The position numbers were made by a program, and so were the translations under genes. This document shows, piece after piece, positions 33,543 through 40,937 of a stretch of DNA of 52,265 nucleotides (positions within the stretch are counted from its first letter, which is position 1; each line of letters opens with the position of its first letter). Under the pieces are notes generated by a model. That model had not been told where the DNA came from. It did not search any database and worked only from the letters and a program-made list of their open reading frames with translations. Source of the DNA: Bacillus marinisedimentorum (GTDB taxonomy: Bacteria; Bacillota; Bacilli; Bacillales; Bacillaceae_O); NCBI RefSeq assembly GCF_001644195.2, contig NZ_LWBL02000048.1:1-52265 (forward strand), given 5' to 3'.

Positions 33543-34841
33543 ATGAAATGGAAAGATTGGGACCGGAACTTGAAGATTCGGCTCGTCGGTGAAGGGCTAA
33601 TGAATGTCTTGTTCTGGACATTCTTCCCTTTCATGGCGATTTACTTTGCTGACACCCTTGGCAAAATGACAGCGGGGATGCTGCTGATCGGCTCACAGGT
33701 TGTGGCGGTGTTTGCAAACCTGTTTGGAGGGTATGCAGCAGACAGGTTTGGACGCAAGAAAATGATGGCCGCATCGGCGTTTGGACAGGGAATCGCCTTC
33801 GTGATGTTTGCTTACGCGAATTCACCTTGGTATCAGTCGGCACTTGTCACATTCCTGGCGTTTACTGCCCTGGGTGTTTTCGGTTCTTTGTATTGGCCTG
33901 CAAGCCACGCCATGGTGGCTGATGTTGTTCCGGAAGAACACAGAAGCTCCGTCTTTGCCGTTTTTTATACCGCAATCAACATCGCTGTAGTATTCGGACC
34001 GGTATTAGGCGGGTACTTTTTCTTTGAGCACAGATTCGGACTGCTTGTTGCCGCGGCTTTGATCAGCTTCGGGATGTTCGCAGTCCTGCAACGTTTTTTG
34101 AGGGAAACGATTCCTGATGCAGGGAACAGGCCAATGATGAAGAACAATCAGAATGTGAATTGGCACCAGGCTCTTTTATCGCAGTTGGAGGATTACCGGG
34201 TGATTTTGTATGACCGTACGTTTTTAATGTTCATTGCGGCGGGCATTCTCGTTGCCCAGACGTTCATGCAGATGGATTTATTGATGGCGGTATACACGAA
34301 CGAAGTGATTGGAAAACAGACGCTGTTTGCACTAGGCGGATGGGAACTGACAATAACAGGTGAAAAGGCGTTCAGCTTGATCATTGCTGAAAATGGCCTC
34401 CTTGTCGCTCTTTTTACAGTCATTGTGACCAGGTGGATTGCAAAATACCCGGAACACAGGGTATTCGTTGCATCCTCGCTTACATATGCCGCCGCCATTT
34501 TATTATTCGGCAGCACCGGCAATGTATGGGTGCTATTTGCGGCAATGGCCGTATTTACGGCAGCTGAATTGATGGTTGTGGGCATACAGGAAAGCTTTAT
34601 TGCAAAATTGGCTCCAGAGGCGATGCGCGGGCAATATTTTGCCGCCGCCTCATTGCGCTTTACAATTGGACGGACGATTGCTCCGATTTCCATCCCGCTG
34701 ACATTATGGGTCGGATACGGGTGGACATTCGCTATCCTGAGCCTGCTTGCTGTACTGGCTGCCGTTTTATATTACAGCATGTTCAAACGGATGAAGGCAG
34801 TTGGAAATGGAAGTACGCCTGAACCTGCAGAAACGGCATAA
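33543..34841 (+). CDS. MFS transporter (432 aa)
   Basis: A 12-helix major facilitator. The motif-A loop between helices 2 and 3 reads 'GGYAADRFGRKKMM', typical of drug or sugar exporters, and 'GPVLGGYFF' resembles the antiporter motif C. Helices are spread along the whole chain, with a longer central loop at about 200-225. The substrate cannot be deduced. The ATG at 33543 is favoured, with AGAGGG about 9 nt before. It is not a standard member of the B. subtilis yha order, so it is likely an accessory insertion between yhaM and yhaL; composition is similar to neighbours, so transfer is not obvious. Confidence 0.85.
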   Translation: MKWKDWDRNLKIRLVGEGLMNVLFWTFFPFMAIYFADTLGKMTAGMLLIGSQVVAVFANLFGGYAADRFGRKKMMAASAFGQGIAFVMFAYANSPWYQSALVTFLAFTALGVFGSLYWPASHAMVADVVPEEHRSSVFAVFYTAINIAVVFGPVLGGYFFFEHRFGLLVAAALISFGMFAVLQRFLRETIPDAGNRPMMKNNQNVNWHQALLSQLEDYRVILYDRTFLMFIAAGILVAQTFMQMDLLMAVYTNEVIGKQTLFALGGWELTITGEKAFSLIIAENGLLVALFTVIVTRWIAKYPEHRVFVASSLTYAAAILLFGSTGNVWVLFAAMAVFTAAELMVVGIQESFIAKLAPEAMRGQYFAAASLRFTIGRTIAPISIPLTLWVGYGWTFAILSLLAVLAAVLYYSMFKRMKAVGNGSTPEPAETA

Positions 34842-34923
34842 AGAAATGAACACCGAAGCGCATATTTCCATCTTTTCAGCCATATGTATGTAGCAATAAG
34901 GCTTGTCTGAAAGGAGTGGGGAG

Positions 34924-35118
34924 ATGCTGCTGCCCTGGTGGATTTATCTAGTATTAGCCGGAATAGCAGGGAGTGCATTCATGCTGATAAAAACGTTGAT
35001 AAGTGAAAAGAAAATGGAGCAATATTACATTGAAAAAGAGGGAAGGGTCTACCTCGACCGGATCAAGGAAGAAAAGGAAAGGAGAAAGGAGCGAAGCAGG
35101 CATCATCAGCCGGGGTGA
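34924..35118 (+). CDS. yhaL: YhaL, small sporulation membrane protein (64 aa)
   Basis: An N-terminal membrane helix 'LPWWIYLVLAGIAGSAFML' is followed by a charged amphipathic tail with 'IEKEGRVYLDRIKEEKERR'. This is the Spore_YhaL pattern. B. subtilis yhaL is a sigma-E-controlled sporulation gene. The start at 34924 is set by AAAGGAGTGGGG. It lies between the MFS gene and the convergent prsA, as in B. subtilis next to prsA. The tail should be cytoplasmic given positive residues after the helix. Molecular function is unknown. Confidence 0.85.
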   Translation: MLLPWWIYLVLAGIAGSAFMLIKTLISEKKMEQYYIEKEGRVYLDRIKEEKERRKERSRHHQPG

Positions 35119-35193
35119 CGGTATGCAAGCGGTGCCCTGCAGCTCGAAATCTAAATATATTGGAGCAGCCATGATTCTATCGGTCTCAAAGAA

Positions 35194-35222
35194 AAAAATC
35201 CTGCCTTGCCGGCAGGATTTTT
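35194..35222 (-). terminator. Terminator after prsA (and for yhaL on the other strand)
   Basis: AAAAATCCTGCC and GGCAGGATTTTT form a perfect 12-bp stem with a 5-nt loop, leaving a T-run on both strands. It is 26 nt past the prsA stop. Confidence 0.9.
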
Positions 35223-35247
35223 CTTTACCGCGTCTATTTGTATCGTG

Positions 35248-36129
35248 TTATTGTGCAGGTGGCTGTTCTTGAGCAGGAGCATCCATCAAGCCTTTAAAAT
35301 CATCTTCTTTTATATCAATTTCTGCGTCATCGATAATTTTTTGGACTGCGTTTGGATCAGCTTTCTGCTGGGCAAGTGTTGCTTTGATTTCGTCTTTCAT
35401 TTCTTCATAAGGCTTTACTTCTTCTTCAGCCGGCTTCTTGTCTGTCACTTTGATCACATGGTAGCCAAACTGGCTTTTTACCGGTTCGCTTACCTCTCCG
35501 ACTTCCAGGCTGTATGCTTTGCTTTCAAACTCGGGAACCATGTCTCCAGGCCCGAAGTAACCGAGATCTCCGCCGTTCTGGGCTGAAGGATCCTGTGAGT
35601 ACTCTTTTGCAAGTTCTTCAAATTTAGCGCCGCCCTGGATCTTTTCATAAACCTCGTTAGCGGTATTCTCGTCTTCAACAAGGATGTGGCTTGCTTTCAC
35701 CTGGGTTTTCATCTTTTCGTAATAATCCTTCATTTCTTCCTCGCTGATGTCTACAGATGCTTCCATCGCTTTTTCCCGCAGAATACCGGAGCGGATGTCC
35801 TTTTTGAATGCCTCTTCATCAGGATAGCCATACTGCTGCAGCACCATATCGAATTGTTCGCCGTACTGGTTCTTCAGCTCATCCAGACGCTGCTGGACTT
35901 CTTCCTCTTTGACGTCGAACTTCTCTTCTAGAATTTTATTTTCAACCATTTCTCTTAAGACCCGGTCACCGACACGTTCTTTCATCTGTTCATATAAATC
36001 CTGCTCTGTCACATTGCCGGCGGTTGTTTCCACAAGTACTTTAGAATTGCTTTCCCCGCCATCGCCGCTGCATGCTGTTACTGCGAAGATACTTGCTGCA
36101 GCTGTGATGGAAATGAGTACTTTTTTCAT
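35248..36129 (-). CDS. prsA: PrsA, parvulin-type foldase lipoprotein (293 aa)
   Basis: An extracytoplasmic peptidyl-prolyl isomerase needed for folding of secreted proteins. The signal peptide MKKVLISITAAASIFAVTAC ends in a lipobox with Cys20, so it is lipid-anchored to the outer face of the membrane. A parvulin domain lies about 143-233 ('KASHILVEDENTANEVYEK', 'GGDLGYFGPGDMVPEFE', 'SQFGYHVIKVTDKK'), flanked by the N- and C-terminal chaperone domain. The C terminus is Ala/Pro/Gln-rich. The start is followed from an AGGAGTG RBS. It is a single-gene unit closed by a strong terminator. It sits near scoC and ecs, which also affect exoprotein production in Bacillus. Confidence 0.95.
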   Translation of the reverse strand: MKKVLISITAAASIFAVTACSGDGGESNSKVLVETTAGNVTEQDLYEQMKERVGDRVLREMVENKILEEKFDVKEEEVQQRLDELKNQYGEQFDMVLQQYGYPDEEAFKKDIRSGILREKAMEASVDISEEEMKDYYEKMKTQVKASHILVEDENTANEVYEKIQGGAKFEELAKEYSQDPSAQNGGDLGYFGPGDMVPEFESKAYSLEVGEVSEPVKSQFGYHVIKVTDKKPAEEEVKPYEEMKDEIKATLAQQKADPNAVQKIIDDAEIDIKEDDFKGLMDAPAQEQPPAQ

Positions 36130-36284
36130 AATCTACACTCCTAAAAAAGTTGTTTTTTCTCTTTGCAGTATGTCCAAAATTCACAATAACTACTATAACA
36201 TACGGGAGGCAAAGATTAACAGTATTTTTCATTTTCTTCAGGCCTATACTCAACAAAATTTCCGGAACCTAGACGAATGACTAT

Positions 36285-36312
36285 ACACTTCGGGAGCCGG
36301 TGCCATAGGATA
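36285..36312 (+). promoter_or_regulatory. Sigma-K-like promoter of the first yjcZ-type gene
   Basis: AC (36285-36286), a 17-nt spacer and CATAGGATA (36304-36312) match AC-N16/17-CATAnnnTA. The expected start is about 20 nt before the RBS. A late mother-cell promoter suits a YjcZ-type spore protein. Confidence 0.5.
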
Positions 36313-36341
36313 TGGTGAACCTTATAAAGGAGGGTGAAAAA

Positions 36342-36434
36342 ATGAGTGGTGGATATGGATACGGCGGCGGTTTCGCTTTGATCGTAGTATTGTTCATTCT
36401 CTTGATCATTGTGGGAGCTGCGTGGGTTTACTAA
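36342..36434 (+). CDS. YjcZ-family sporulation microprotein 1 (30 aa)
   Basis: A 30-residue protein: a glycine/tyrosine head '[16 protein letters not shown]' followed by one hydrophobic helix '[14 protein letters not shown]' that reaches the C terminus. This is the YjcZ-family layout. Members are made late in sporulation or during spore coat formation and are mostly of unknown role. AAAGGAGGGTG precedes the ATG at ideal spacing. It is nearly identical to the second copy at 36530-36625 in its first 26 residues, so the pair arose by tandem duplication. It is too short for most gene finders. Confidence 0.87.
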   Translation: MSGGYGYGGGFALIVVLFILLIIVGAAWVY

Positions 36435-36529
36435 TTTAAGCCCAAGTCTGAAGATGAAGGGCGAAAGCCTAATCGCAGGTTAATGAATTTGCATACAATG
36501 AAACAACGTTAGAAGAAGGAGGTGTCGTC

Positions 36530-36625
36530 ATGAGTGGAGGTTACGGATACGGCGGCGGTTTCGCCTTGATCGTAGTATTGTTCATCTTGCTGATTATCGT
36601 AGGTGCAGCATGGTGGGGATACTAA
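36530..36625 (+). CDS. YjcZ-family sporulation microprotein 2 (31 aa)
   Basis: The second of a tandem pair, with '[19 protein letters not shown]' identical to copy 1 and the tail '[12 protein letters not shown]'. It has a perfect AAGGAGGTG RBS. A CATACAAT element at 36492-36499 resembles a sigma-E/K -10 box, so this copy may have its own promoter although it could also be read from the one upstream. The silent third-base differences between copies show that both are held under protein-level selection. A strong terminator follows 57 nt later. Confidence 0.87.
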   Translation: MSGGYGYGGGFALIVVLFILLIIVGAAWWGY

Positions 36626-36681
36626 AATAGACAAAGCGGAAATACCTTTTAAGCGCTGAACGTCAGTAGCTAAGAAGGTCA

Positions 36682-36719
36682 AAAAAGAGGCTGAACCCTT
36701 TGACGGGCAGCCTCTTTTT
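36682..36719 (+). terminator. Terminator after the yjcZ-type pair
   Basis: AAAAAGAGGCTG and CAGCCTCTTTTT form a 12-bp stem around a 14-nt loop that can pair further (CCC/GGG). T-runs on both strands also serve the convergent small gene at 36788-36967. Confidence 0.9.
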
Positions 36720-36787
36720 AATGAACATGTATGGAAGGGTATAGCATGGCGGAAAGCCGGAATCAATCCGGCAGATGCTGTTTATCG

Positions 36788-36967
36788 TCAAGTGAATAAA
36801 ATTTCAATATAAGAGGAGATCAGAAGAATGGTAATCAGGACATTGATTGTCCGGAAAATCTGCGGATGCTTTTCTTCCGGGATTTCACGCTGGGTAACCA
36901 GGTTGTTTGTCAGGTTATTGAATGTATATAAAATGAAGAGGGCAAACGGAATATATAAAATAAGCAT
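36788..36967 (-). CDS. Small two-helix membrane protein of unknown function (59 aa)
   Basis: I do not recognise the family. The protein begins 'MLILYIPFALFILYTF', a membrane helix, then a hydrophilic loop 'NNLTNNLVTQREIPEEKHPQ', then a second helix 'FRTINVLITILLISSYIEILF'. A good RBS (GGAGTGATCCC) precedes the ATG. The composition is far more protein-like than the overlapping 60-codon plus-strand frame (36828-37010), whose product is Arg/Lys-rich and loop-like despite an AGAGGAG upstream. It converges with the yjcZ pair and follows the DUF3267 gene's terminator region on the same strand. Confidence 0.72.
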   Translation of the reverse strand: MLILYIPFALFILYTFNNLTNNLVTQREIPEEKHPQIFRTINVLITILLISSYIEILFT

Positions 36968-37089
36968 GGGATCACTCCATTACATAATCTATGATACTAA
37001 TATGGCATGAAAAAGAGATGAAAGCAAACGAAGAGATAGTTATCTATCATTATAACGTTTTTCAGTGAAAACGAACATGCCTAATAAGA

Positions 37090-37118
37090 AAAGAGCATCC
37101 GTTGTCTGGATGCTCTTT
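37090..37118 (-). terminator. Terminator after the DUF3267 gene
   Basis: AAAGAGCATCC and GGATGCTCTTT form an 11-bp stem with a 7-nt loop. It is 8 nt past the stop on the minus strand and followed by TTTCTTATT. Confidence 0.85.
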
Positions 37119-37125
37119 GCTGTTT

Positions 37126-37692
37126 TTACCGCGCCTTCAGTTGGTTGTTGATCAAAATATCATAGCCGCCGTCAAAATCCTGGACGTAGCAATGTTTCGG
37201 AGCCCGGAAAAACTGCGACAGAAAGATAAAGTCAGTTACACTAAGGCCGATATTGGCTGCAGCTGCAATGACAAAGTAATGCATATACTCCGGCATAGCC
37301 ACGCTCAGTGAGATCGTAATTGCTGTAATCACGATTGCCGGTGATAAGGTAGCCAGGATAAAGAGATTGCGGGGCATCGATTGGCAATACCGAAACTGCA
37401 GCACTGGAAGCAAACCTTTCCGGCGCTTGATCCTAAATTGGACTTTTTTTCCTGTGAGCCACAGAGGCACTACGTGCAGCAGTTTGTGCACAGGCGAAAT
37501 GAGCAGAAGCCCCGCAGCAAACCATACAAAGCGATCCGCGTGCAGCGTTCCTGATGGATGGATAATGCTGAACGACAGATAAAGGAAAATAAATGTAAAA
37601 AGCATCGCAAACATTGATATAATAAGGATACGAAATGATCCATACTCTCTCGTTAAATGAACGGATTTCCAGCAGTTCATGACATTCACCAC
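37126..37692 (-). CDS. DUF3267 family membrane protein, zincin-like with altered motif (188 aa)
   Basis: A membrane protein with about four helices. The 'SPVHKLLHVVPLWLTGKKV' block at 66-84 is where DUF3267 proteins, described as putative zincin peptidases, carry an HExxH-like motif; here it is H69-K70-LLH73, with Lys where the catalytic Glu would be. A 'GLSVTDFIFL' block near the end could provide the third Asp ligand. Peptidase activity is therefore doubtful. GTG at 37692 follows AAAGGAA; the ATG at 37680 is a possible alternative. It lies between the small membrane gene and yhaI, and is followed by its own terminator. The role is unknown. Confidence 0.72.
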   Translation of the reverse strand: MVNVMNCWKSVHLTREYGSFRILIISMFAMLFTFIFLYLSFSIIHPSGTLHADRFVWFAAGLLLISPVHKLLHVVPLWLTGKKVQFRIKRRKGLLPVLQFRYCQSMPRNLFILATLSPAIVITAITISLSVAMPEYMHYFVIAAAANIGLSVTDFIFLSQFFRAPKHCYVQDFDGGYDILINNQLKAR

Positions 37693-37835
37693 TTTCAGTT
37701 CCTTTATCGTTACTCAAATAATTTACGATGTTTTATAATAGAAATCAATAGTTTTCGAGAAAATATTTAAGGAATTTTCACGATCTCTACAGATCGTTCA
37801 CATTACTACTATATAAGAATAGAAAGGAAATTCAT

Positions 37836-38180
37836 ATGGAGTCACTGGAAGAACGGCTGCGAAAGCTTGAATATCATCAGCGCCTTTTATTGGACATGGT
37901 CGAGCCCAATACGCATCCTTTTGACAAGCTGGTTATTAGGAAAGGCCTTTCTGAAGAAGAAGTTGCGGAAACCCTGGCACTTTGTGGAAAGCTGAATGAG
38001 GAATATGAGCGGCAGATCGAAGAAGGGTATGTTTCGTTCACAAAGCTCCTTACCCAGTTTGTCGGCATGCTGCATCCAGGCCTGGAAGCGGTGGAAACGA
38101 TTGAATCTCTTTATTATCAAGGTATATACAGGAAATTAATGAGCCGATTAAAAGAAGAAGCGGCTAATATCAGAGATTAG
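37836..38180 (+). CDS. yhaI: YhaI, DUF1878 family protein (114 aa)
   Basis: A small all-helical soluble protein that begins '[22 protein letters not shown]' and ends with '[18 protein letters not shown]', as in YhaI/DUF1878. In B. subtilis it is likewise next to scoC (hpr). No function is established. The start has an AGAAAGGAAA RBS. Its last 11 bases overlap the 3' end of the convergent scoC, and a hairpin spans both stop codons. This forces the two genes to share a terminator. Confidence 0.85.
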   Translation: MESLEERLRKLEYHQRLLLDMVEPNTHPFDKLVIRKGLSEEEVAETLALCGKLNEEYERQIEEGYVSFTKLLTQFVGMLHPGLEAVETIESLYYQGIYRKLMSRLKEEAANIRD

Positions 38181-38183
38181 CCG
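38161..38183. terminator. Shared hairpin over the convergent yhaI and scoC stops
   Basis: CGGCTAAT (38161-38168) pairs with ATTAGCCG (38176-38183) around a 7-nt loop. Both stop codons lie in or at the stem. Plus-strand T-richness follows (gttttcttcgttt). Confidence 0.6.
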
Positions 38184-38766
38184 TCAAGTTTTCTTCGTTT
38201 TCATTTTTTTCTTCAACCAGTAAACTTCGGGATTTTTCGATAAACTCCTCATTGATATTTTCAAATGATTTCTCAAAGATTGTCATGAAGTCTTCCCCGT
38301 AAATATTGCGGACAATGCACATAACTTCAAGCATTTCAGGAAATTTACCATAAAGGTTCCGTAAAGGAAGCGCCCCGCTGTGTACGTCATTTTCCTTTGG
38401 ATTGTAACTTTCCATCGTCCTGAGCAGCAGTTTTTCCCCATCATCCGTCAGTTCTACATAAGTATTACGTTTGTCATTCTGCTTTTTGGAGAAAGTAAGG
38501 TAGCCTCGTTCTTCAAGCTTTTTAGAGAAGTTGAAAGCTGTCGAAACATGCATAACCCCGAACTTGGAAATCTCAGAAATGGAAGCGCCTTTCAAGTGGT
38601 AAGCAATCCAAAGAATATGATGTTCATTAATATTCAAATCAAATGGTTTGATCCATTGCTGCCAGTCTTTCTCAATCGCTTTCCAGAGGGCTTTGCTCAG
38701 CTGGGCAACCCGCTGGCTGAATATAAGCGCCTCTACCATTTCACGTGTGTTGTCGTTTTCTTTCAT
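38170..38766 (-). CDS. scoC: ScoC (Hpr), MarR-type transition-state regulator (198 aa)
   Basis: A repressor of protease, peptide-transport and sporulation genes in Bacillus. It is nearly colinear with B. subtilis Hpr: '[20 protein letters not shown]', '[20 protein letters not shown]', the recognition helix '[20 protein letters not shown]', and the wing '[15 protein letters not shown]'. The C-terminal helical extension '[16 protein letters not shown]' is also specific. It has a charged, poorly ordered tail. The start at 38766 fits the AGGTG RBS 9 nt upstream; GTG 38778 is too close to it. ScoC sites often lie near secretion genes such as prsA, but no operator is called here. Confidence 0.95.
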   Translation of the reverse strand: MKENDNTREMVEALIFSQRVAQLSKALWKAIEKDWQQWIKPFDLNINEHHILWIAYHLKGASISEISKFGVMHVSTAFNFSKKLEERGYLTFSKKQNDKRNTYVELTDDGEKLLLRTMESYNPKENDVHSGALPLRNLYGKFPEMLEVMCIVRNIYGEDFMTIFEKSFENINEEFIEKSRSLLVEEKNENEENLTANL

Positions 38767-38887
38767 TCTCTTTTTCACCTGCCTTCATATAAAAGTATTC
38801 AACGTAGAGATAGTGATTACCTTTATTATGCCAATAAATCATTCAAGAATAAAGTTCAAATTATTAGAAAAATAAAATAGCGGGTCT

Positions 38888-38916
38888 TTGTAATCATTTT
38901 GTCATATTTGTAATAT
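38888..38916 (+). promoter_or_regulatory. Probable sigma-A promoter of the DUF5667 gene
   Basis: TTGTAA (38888-38893) and TAATAT (38911-38916) have a 17-nt spacer, about 70 nt before the start codon. Both boxes match four or more consensus bases. Confidence 0.5.
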
Positions 38917-38986
38917 GATACCCCCGTTAAACGCTATAATGGAGCCGAATGGTTATAAGGAAAACATTAGTGAGGGAGGAAAAAGC

Positions 38987-40501
38987 ATGAAAGGGAAGAA
39001 AATTGCGTACAAGTTAATGACAGCGGGGGTCATTTCCGGCTTAGTTTTTAGTGCAGGGGGCCCGGCATTCGCTGAAGGCGATGATCAGGTTTCAGATCTG
39101 GAAACGGTAACAGTGGAAGAAAATGACGCTGAAAATTCCGAAGAAGTGCCTGCTGAAACAGGTGAAGAAGTGACAGAAGAAACCTCTGGTGAAGAAACAG
39201 CAGAAGAAGAGCCTACATATGAAGATGAGGCAGAAGCAGAAGAAGAAACGACATACGAAGAAGCTTCGGAAGAAGGCGCTGAAGAAGAAACAGAAACCGA
39301 AGAGGACAGCAGCGCTGAGGAAGCATCCGCAGGTGTTACACCTGAAAGCGCTCTTTATTTTTTTGATAAACTTTTTGAGAAAGTCGAACTTTTCTTCACG
39401 TTCAATGAAGAGGAAAAAGCTCTTCTGCTTACATCCATTACAGAAGAAAGAATGGCTGAGCTGCAATCACTGAAAGAAAAAGCGGATGCAGGTGACATTG
39501 ACCAGGAGGAATGGGAAGCTTTAATGGAAGCTGTAGTAACGGACTATACAACAAAGCTTGAAGAAGTATCCGCTTCCATTGAAGAAATGTTTGCAGGGCT
39601 GTCGGAGGAAGAAAAGGAAGAGATTGATGGACTGGTAGAGCAGCTTGAAGAACTGACGGACGTTGATGAAGAATTGCTGGAAGAAGATGAGCAATTAAAA
39701 GAAGAAATTGAAAAAGCAATGATCACTGCAAATGTGGTCAAAGGACTTGACCCTGAAAAGGTTCTTGAATTGCGTGAACTTGGCCTGGGTTATGGCCAGA
39801 TTTCGCATATTTTTGCACTTGCTGACGCTTCCGGCAAAGAAATTGATGAAGTGGCAGCAATGGTGACAGAAGGCGGCATGGGATTCGGAGAAATCGCACA
39901 AGCGCTTAACCTGCACCCTTCTGAAATGAACGCTGTGAAAAAAGGGTATGAAAAGCGTGCCGAACGAATGGAAAAGAAGGCCGAAAAACTTCTCGCTAAG
40001 TATGAGAAAGCACTGGCAAAGGGCGATGAAGAAGAAGCCGAAAAACTTATGATGAAACTGGAAGCGCTGGGCGTCTCTCTTGATGAAGAAGAGCCGTCAG
40101 AGGTTGTTTCCGATGACACAGAAGAAACAGTTCCTGCCGACGGTGAGGAGCTTAATGAAGAAGCTTATGCAGCTGAAGACGCAGAAGAAGAAATACAAGC
40201 TTCTGCATCTGAAATGACAGCAGCCAAAGAGGTACAAGAAGTTGAAGAAGATGAAGAAAAACAAAGAAAAGCCGAAGAAAAGAAAGCCGAGGCATTGAAA
40301 AAAGCCGAAGAAAAGAAAGCCGAGGCATTGAAAAAAGCTGAAGAAAAGAAAGCCGAGGCGTTGAAGAAGGCGGAAGAAAAGAAAGCCGAAGCTCTGAAAA
40401 AAGCTGAAGAAAAGAAAGCTGAAGCTTTGAAAAAAGCCGAAGAAAAAAGAGCAAAAGCTGAGAAGAAAGATAAAGGAAAAGATAACGGTAAAGACAACTG
40501 A
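38987..40501 (+). CDS. Secreted charged protein with DUF5667 domain and 11-residue C-terminal repeats (504 aa)
   Basis: A Sec signal peptide covers about 1-29 (MKGKKIAYKLMTAGVISG core, ending PAFA). A highly acidic stretch runs to about 120, followed by a DUF5667-like domain ('VTPESALYFFDKLFEKVELFF', about 122-240). A helical region of about 240-370 contains 'LGYGQISHIFALADASG' and 'GFGEIAQALNLHPSEM'. A second acidic linker follows, then five perfect KAEEKKAEALK repeats and a degenerate sixth (about 428-493). The Lys-rich end 'KDKGKDNGKDN' could bind wall polymers. The start follows GGGAGGAAAAA. It is monocistronic between a good promoter and a terminator. The function is unknown; the protein is likely extracellular. 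Confidence 0.85.
   Translation: MKGKKIAYKLMTAGVISGLVFSAGGPAFAEGDDQVSDLETVTVEENDAENSEEVPAETGEEVTEETSGEETAEEEPTYEDEAEAEEETTYEEASEEGAEEETETEEDSSAEEASAGVTPESALYFFDKLFEKVELFFTFNEEEKALLLTSITEERMAELQSLKEKADAGDIDQEEWEALMEAVVTDYTTKLEEVSASIEEMFAGLSEEEKEEIDGLVEQLEELTDVDEELLEEDEQLKEEIEKAMITANVVKGLDPEKVLELRELGLGYGQISHIFALADASGKEIDEVAAMVTEGGMGFGEIAQALNLHPSEMNAVKKGYEKRAERMEKKAEKLLAKYEKALAKGDEEEAEKLMMKLEALGVSLDEEEPSEVVSDDTEETVPADGEELNEEAYAAEDAEEEIQASASEMTAAKEVQEVEEDEEKQRKAEEKKAEALKKAEEKKAEALKKAEEKKAEALKKAEEKKAEALKKAEEKKAEALKKAEEKRAKAEKKDKGKDNGKDN
40268..40465 (+). repeat. 33-bp tandem repeat inside the DUF5667 gene
   Basis: Five in-frame 33-nt units (40268-40432) encode KAEEKKAEALK, and a sixth altered unit encodes KAEEKRAKAEK. 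The units differ at synonymous third positions (gcc/gct, gag/gaa), so the array is not brand new. Confidence 0.9.
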
Positions 40502-40518
40502 AAAGAAAGCTGATTAAA

Positions 40519-40549
40519 AAATCCCCCGGCAAAATTTGCCGGGGGATTA
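40519..40549. terminator. Terminator after the DUF5667 gene
   Basis: ATCCCCCGGCAAA and TTTGCCGGGGGAT form a 13-bp stem. The A-run before it gives a minus-strand T-run; the plus-strand tail is only TTAT, so plus-strand termination relies on stem strength. Confidence 0.8.
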
Positions 40550-40937
40550 TATCGTTTCGGAAACAAACATAATCGGGGGAAGAACCAGAGTTCTTGAGTA
40601 GGCACAAAGAGCTAATCAGGTTTCTGGGAGATGTTATGCGCTTGAAAAAACGAGCACATTTCCATTTTTTACAATAACCAACAATAAAGACAAGAAAGAT
40701 TAAGAATTTTTCAATAATTACACGATAATTACAGGAAGTAAACAAATATTAAGGATATATGTCCGAATTTGGAGGAATTTGAAGAATGGCCCTTGCTCAG
40801 TTTGTACAATAAAATCTGTATGTACTTTATGAAAAATTATCAAAGAATATTCGGTTTGTTTTATTCGTAGTTTATAAGATATAGTAAGATAGCAGGATCA
40901 TGGGAAAATTACAAAGTAAAACAAAGGGTGTGAGATC
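40550..40937 (+). other. 388-nt leader region of the OpuA-type operon
   Basis: A/T-rich non-coding DNA holding the promoter at 40856-40885. A 9-codon frame (40786-40812, MALAQFVQ) follows a perfect GGAGG 10 nt upstream but ends before the promoter, so it would belong to an earlier transcript. No riboswitch was recognised. Confidence 0.5.
40856..40885 (+). promoter_or_regulatory. Probable promoter of the OpuA-type operon
   Basis: TTGTTT (40856-40861) and TATAGT (40880-40885) with an 18-nt spacer, 53 nt before the opuAA start. Osmotic control of opuA in B. subtilis acts at a sigma-A promoter of this kind. Confidence 0.5.

Noticed and set aside
36828-37010. 60-codon plus-strand frame with an AGAGGAG upstream
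   Set aside because: The product is basic and low in order, while the opposite strand encodes a clear two-helix protein with its own RBS.
40786-40812. Nine-codon leader peptide with strong GGAGG before the OpuA-type operon
   Set aside because: It lies upstream of the predicted promoter and may be chance; no attenuator structure follows.
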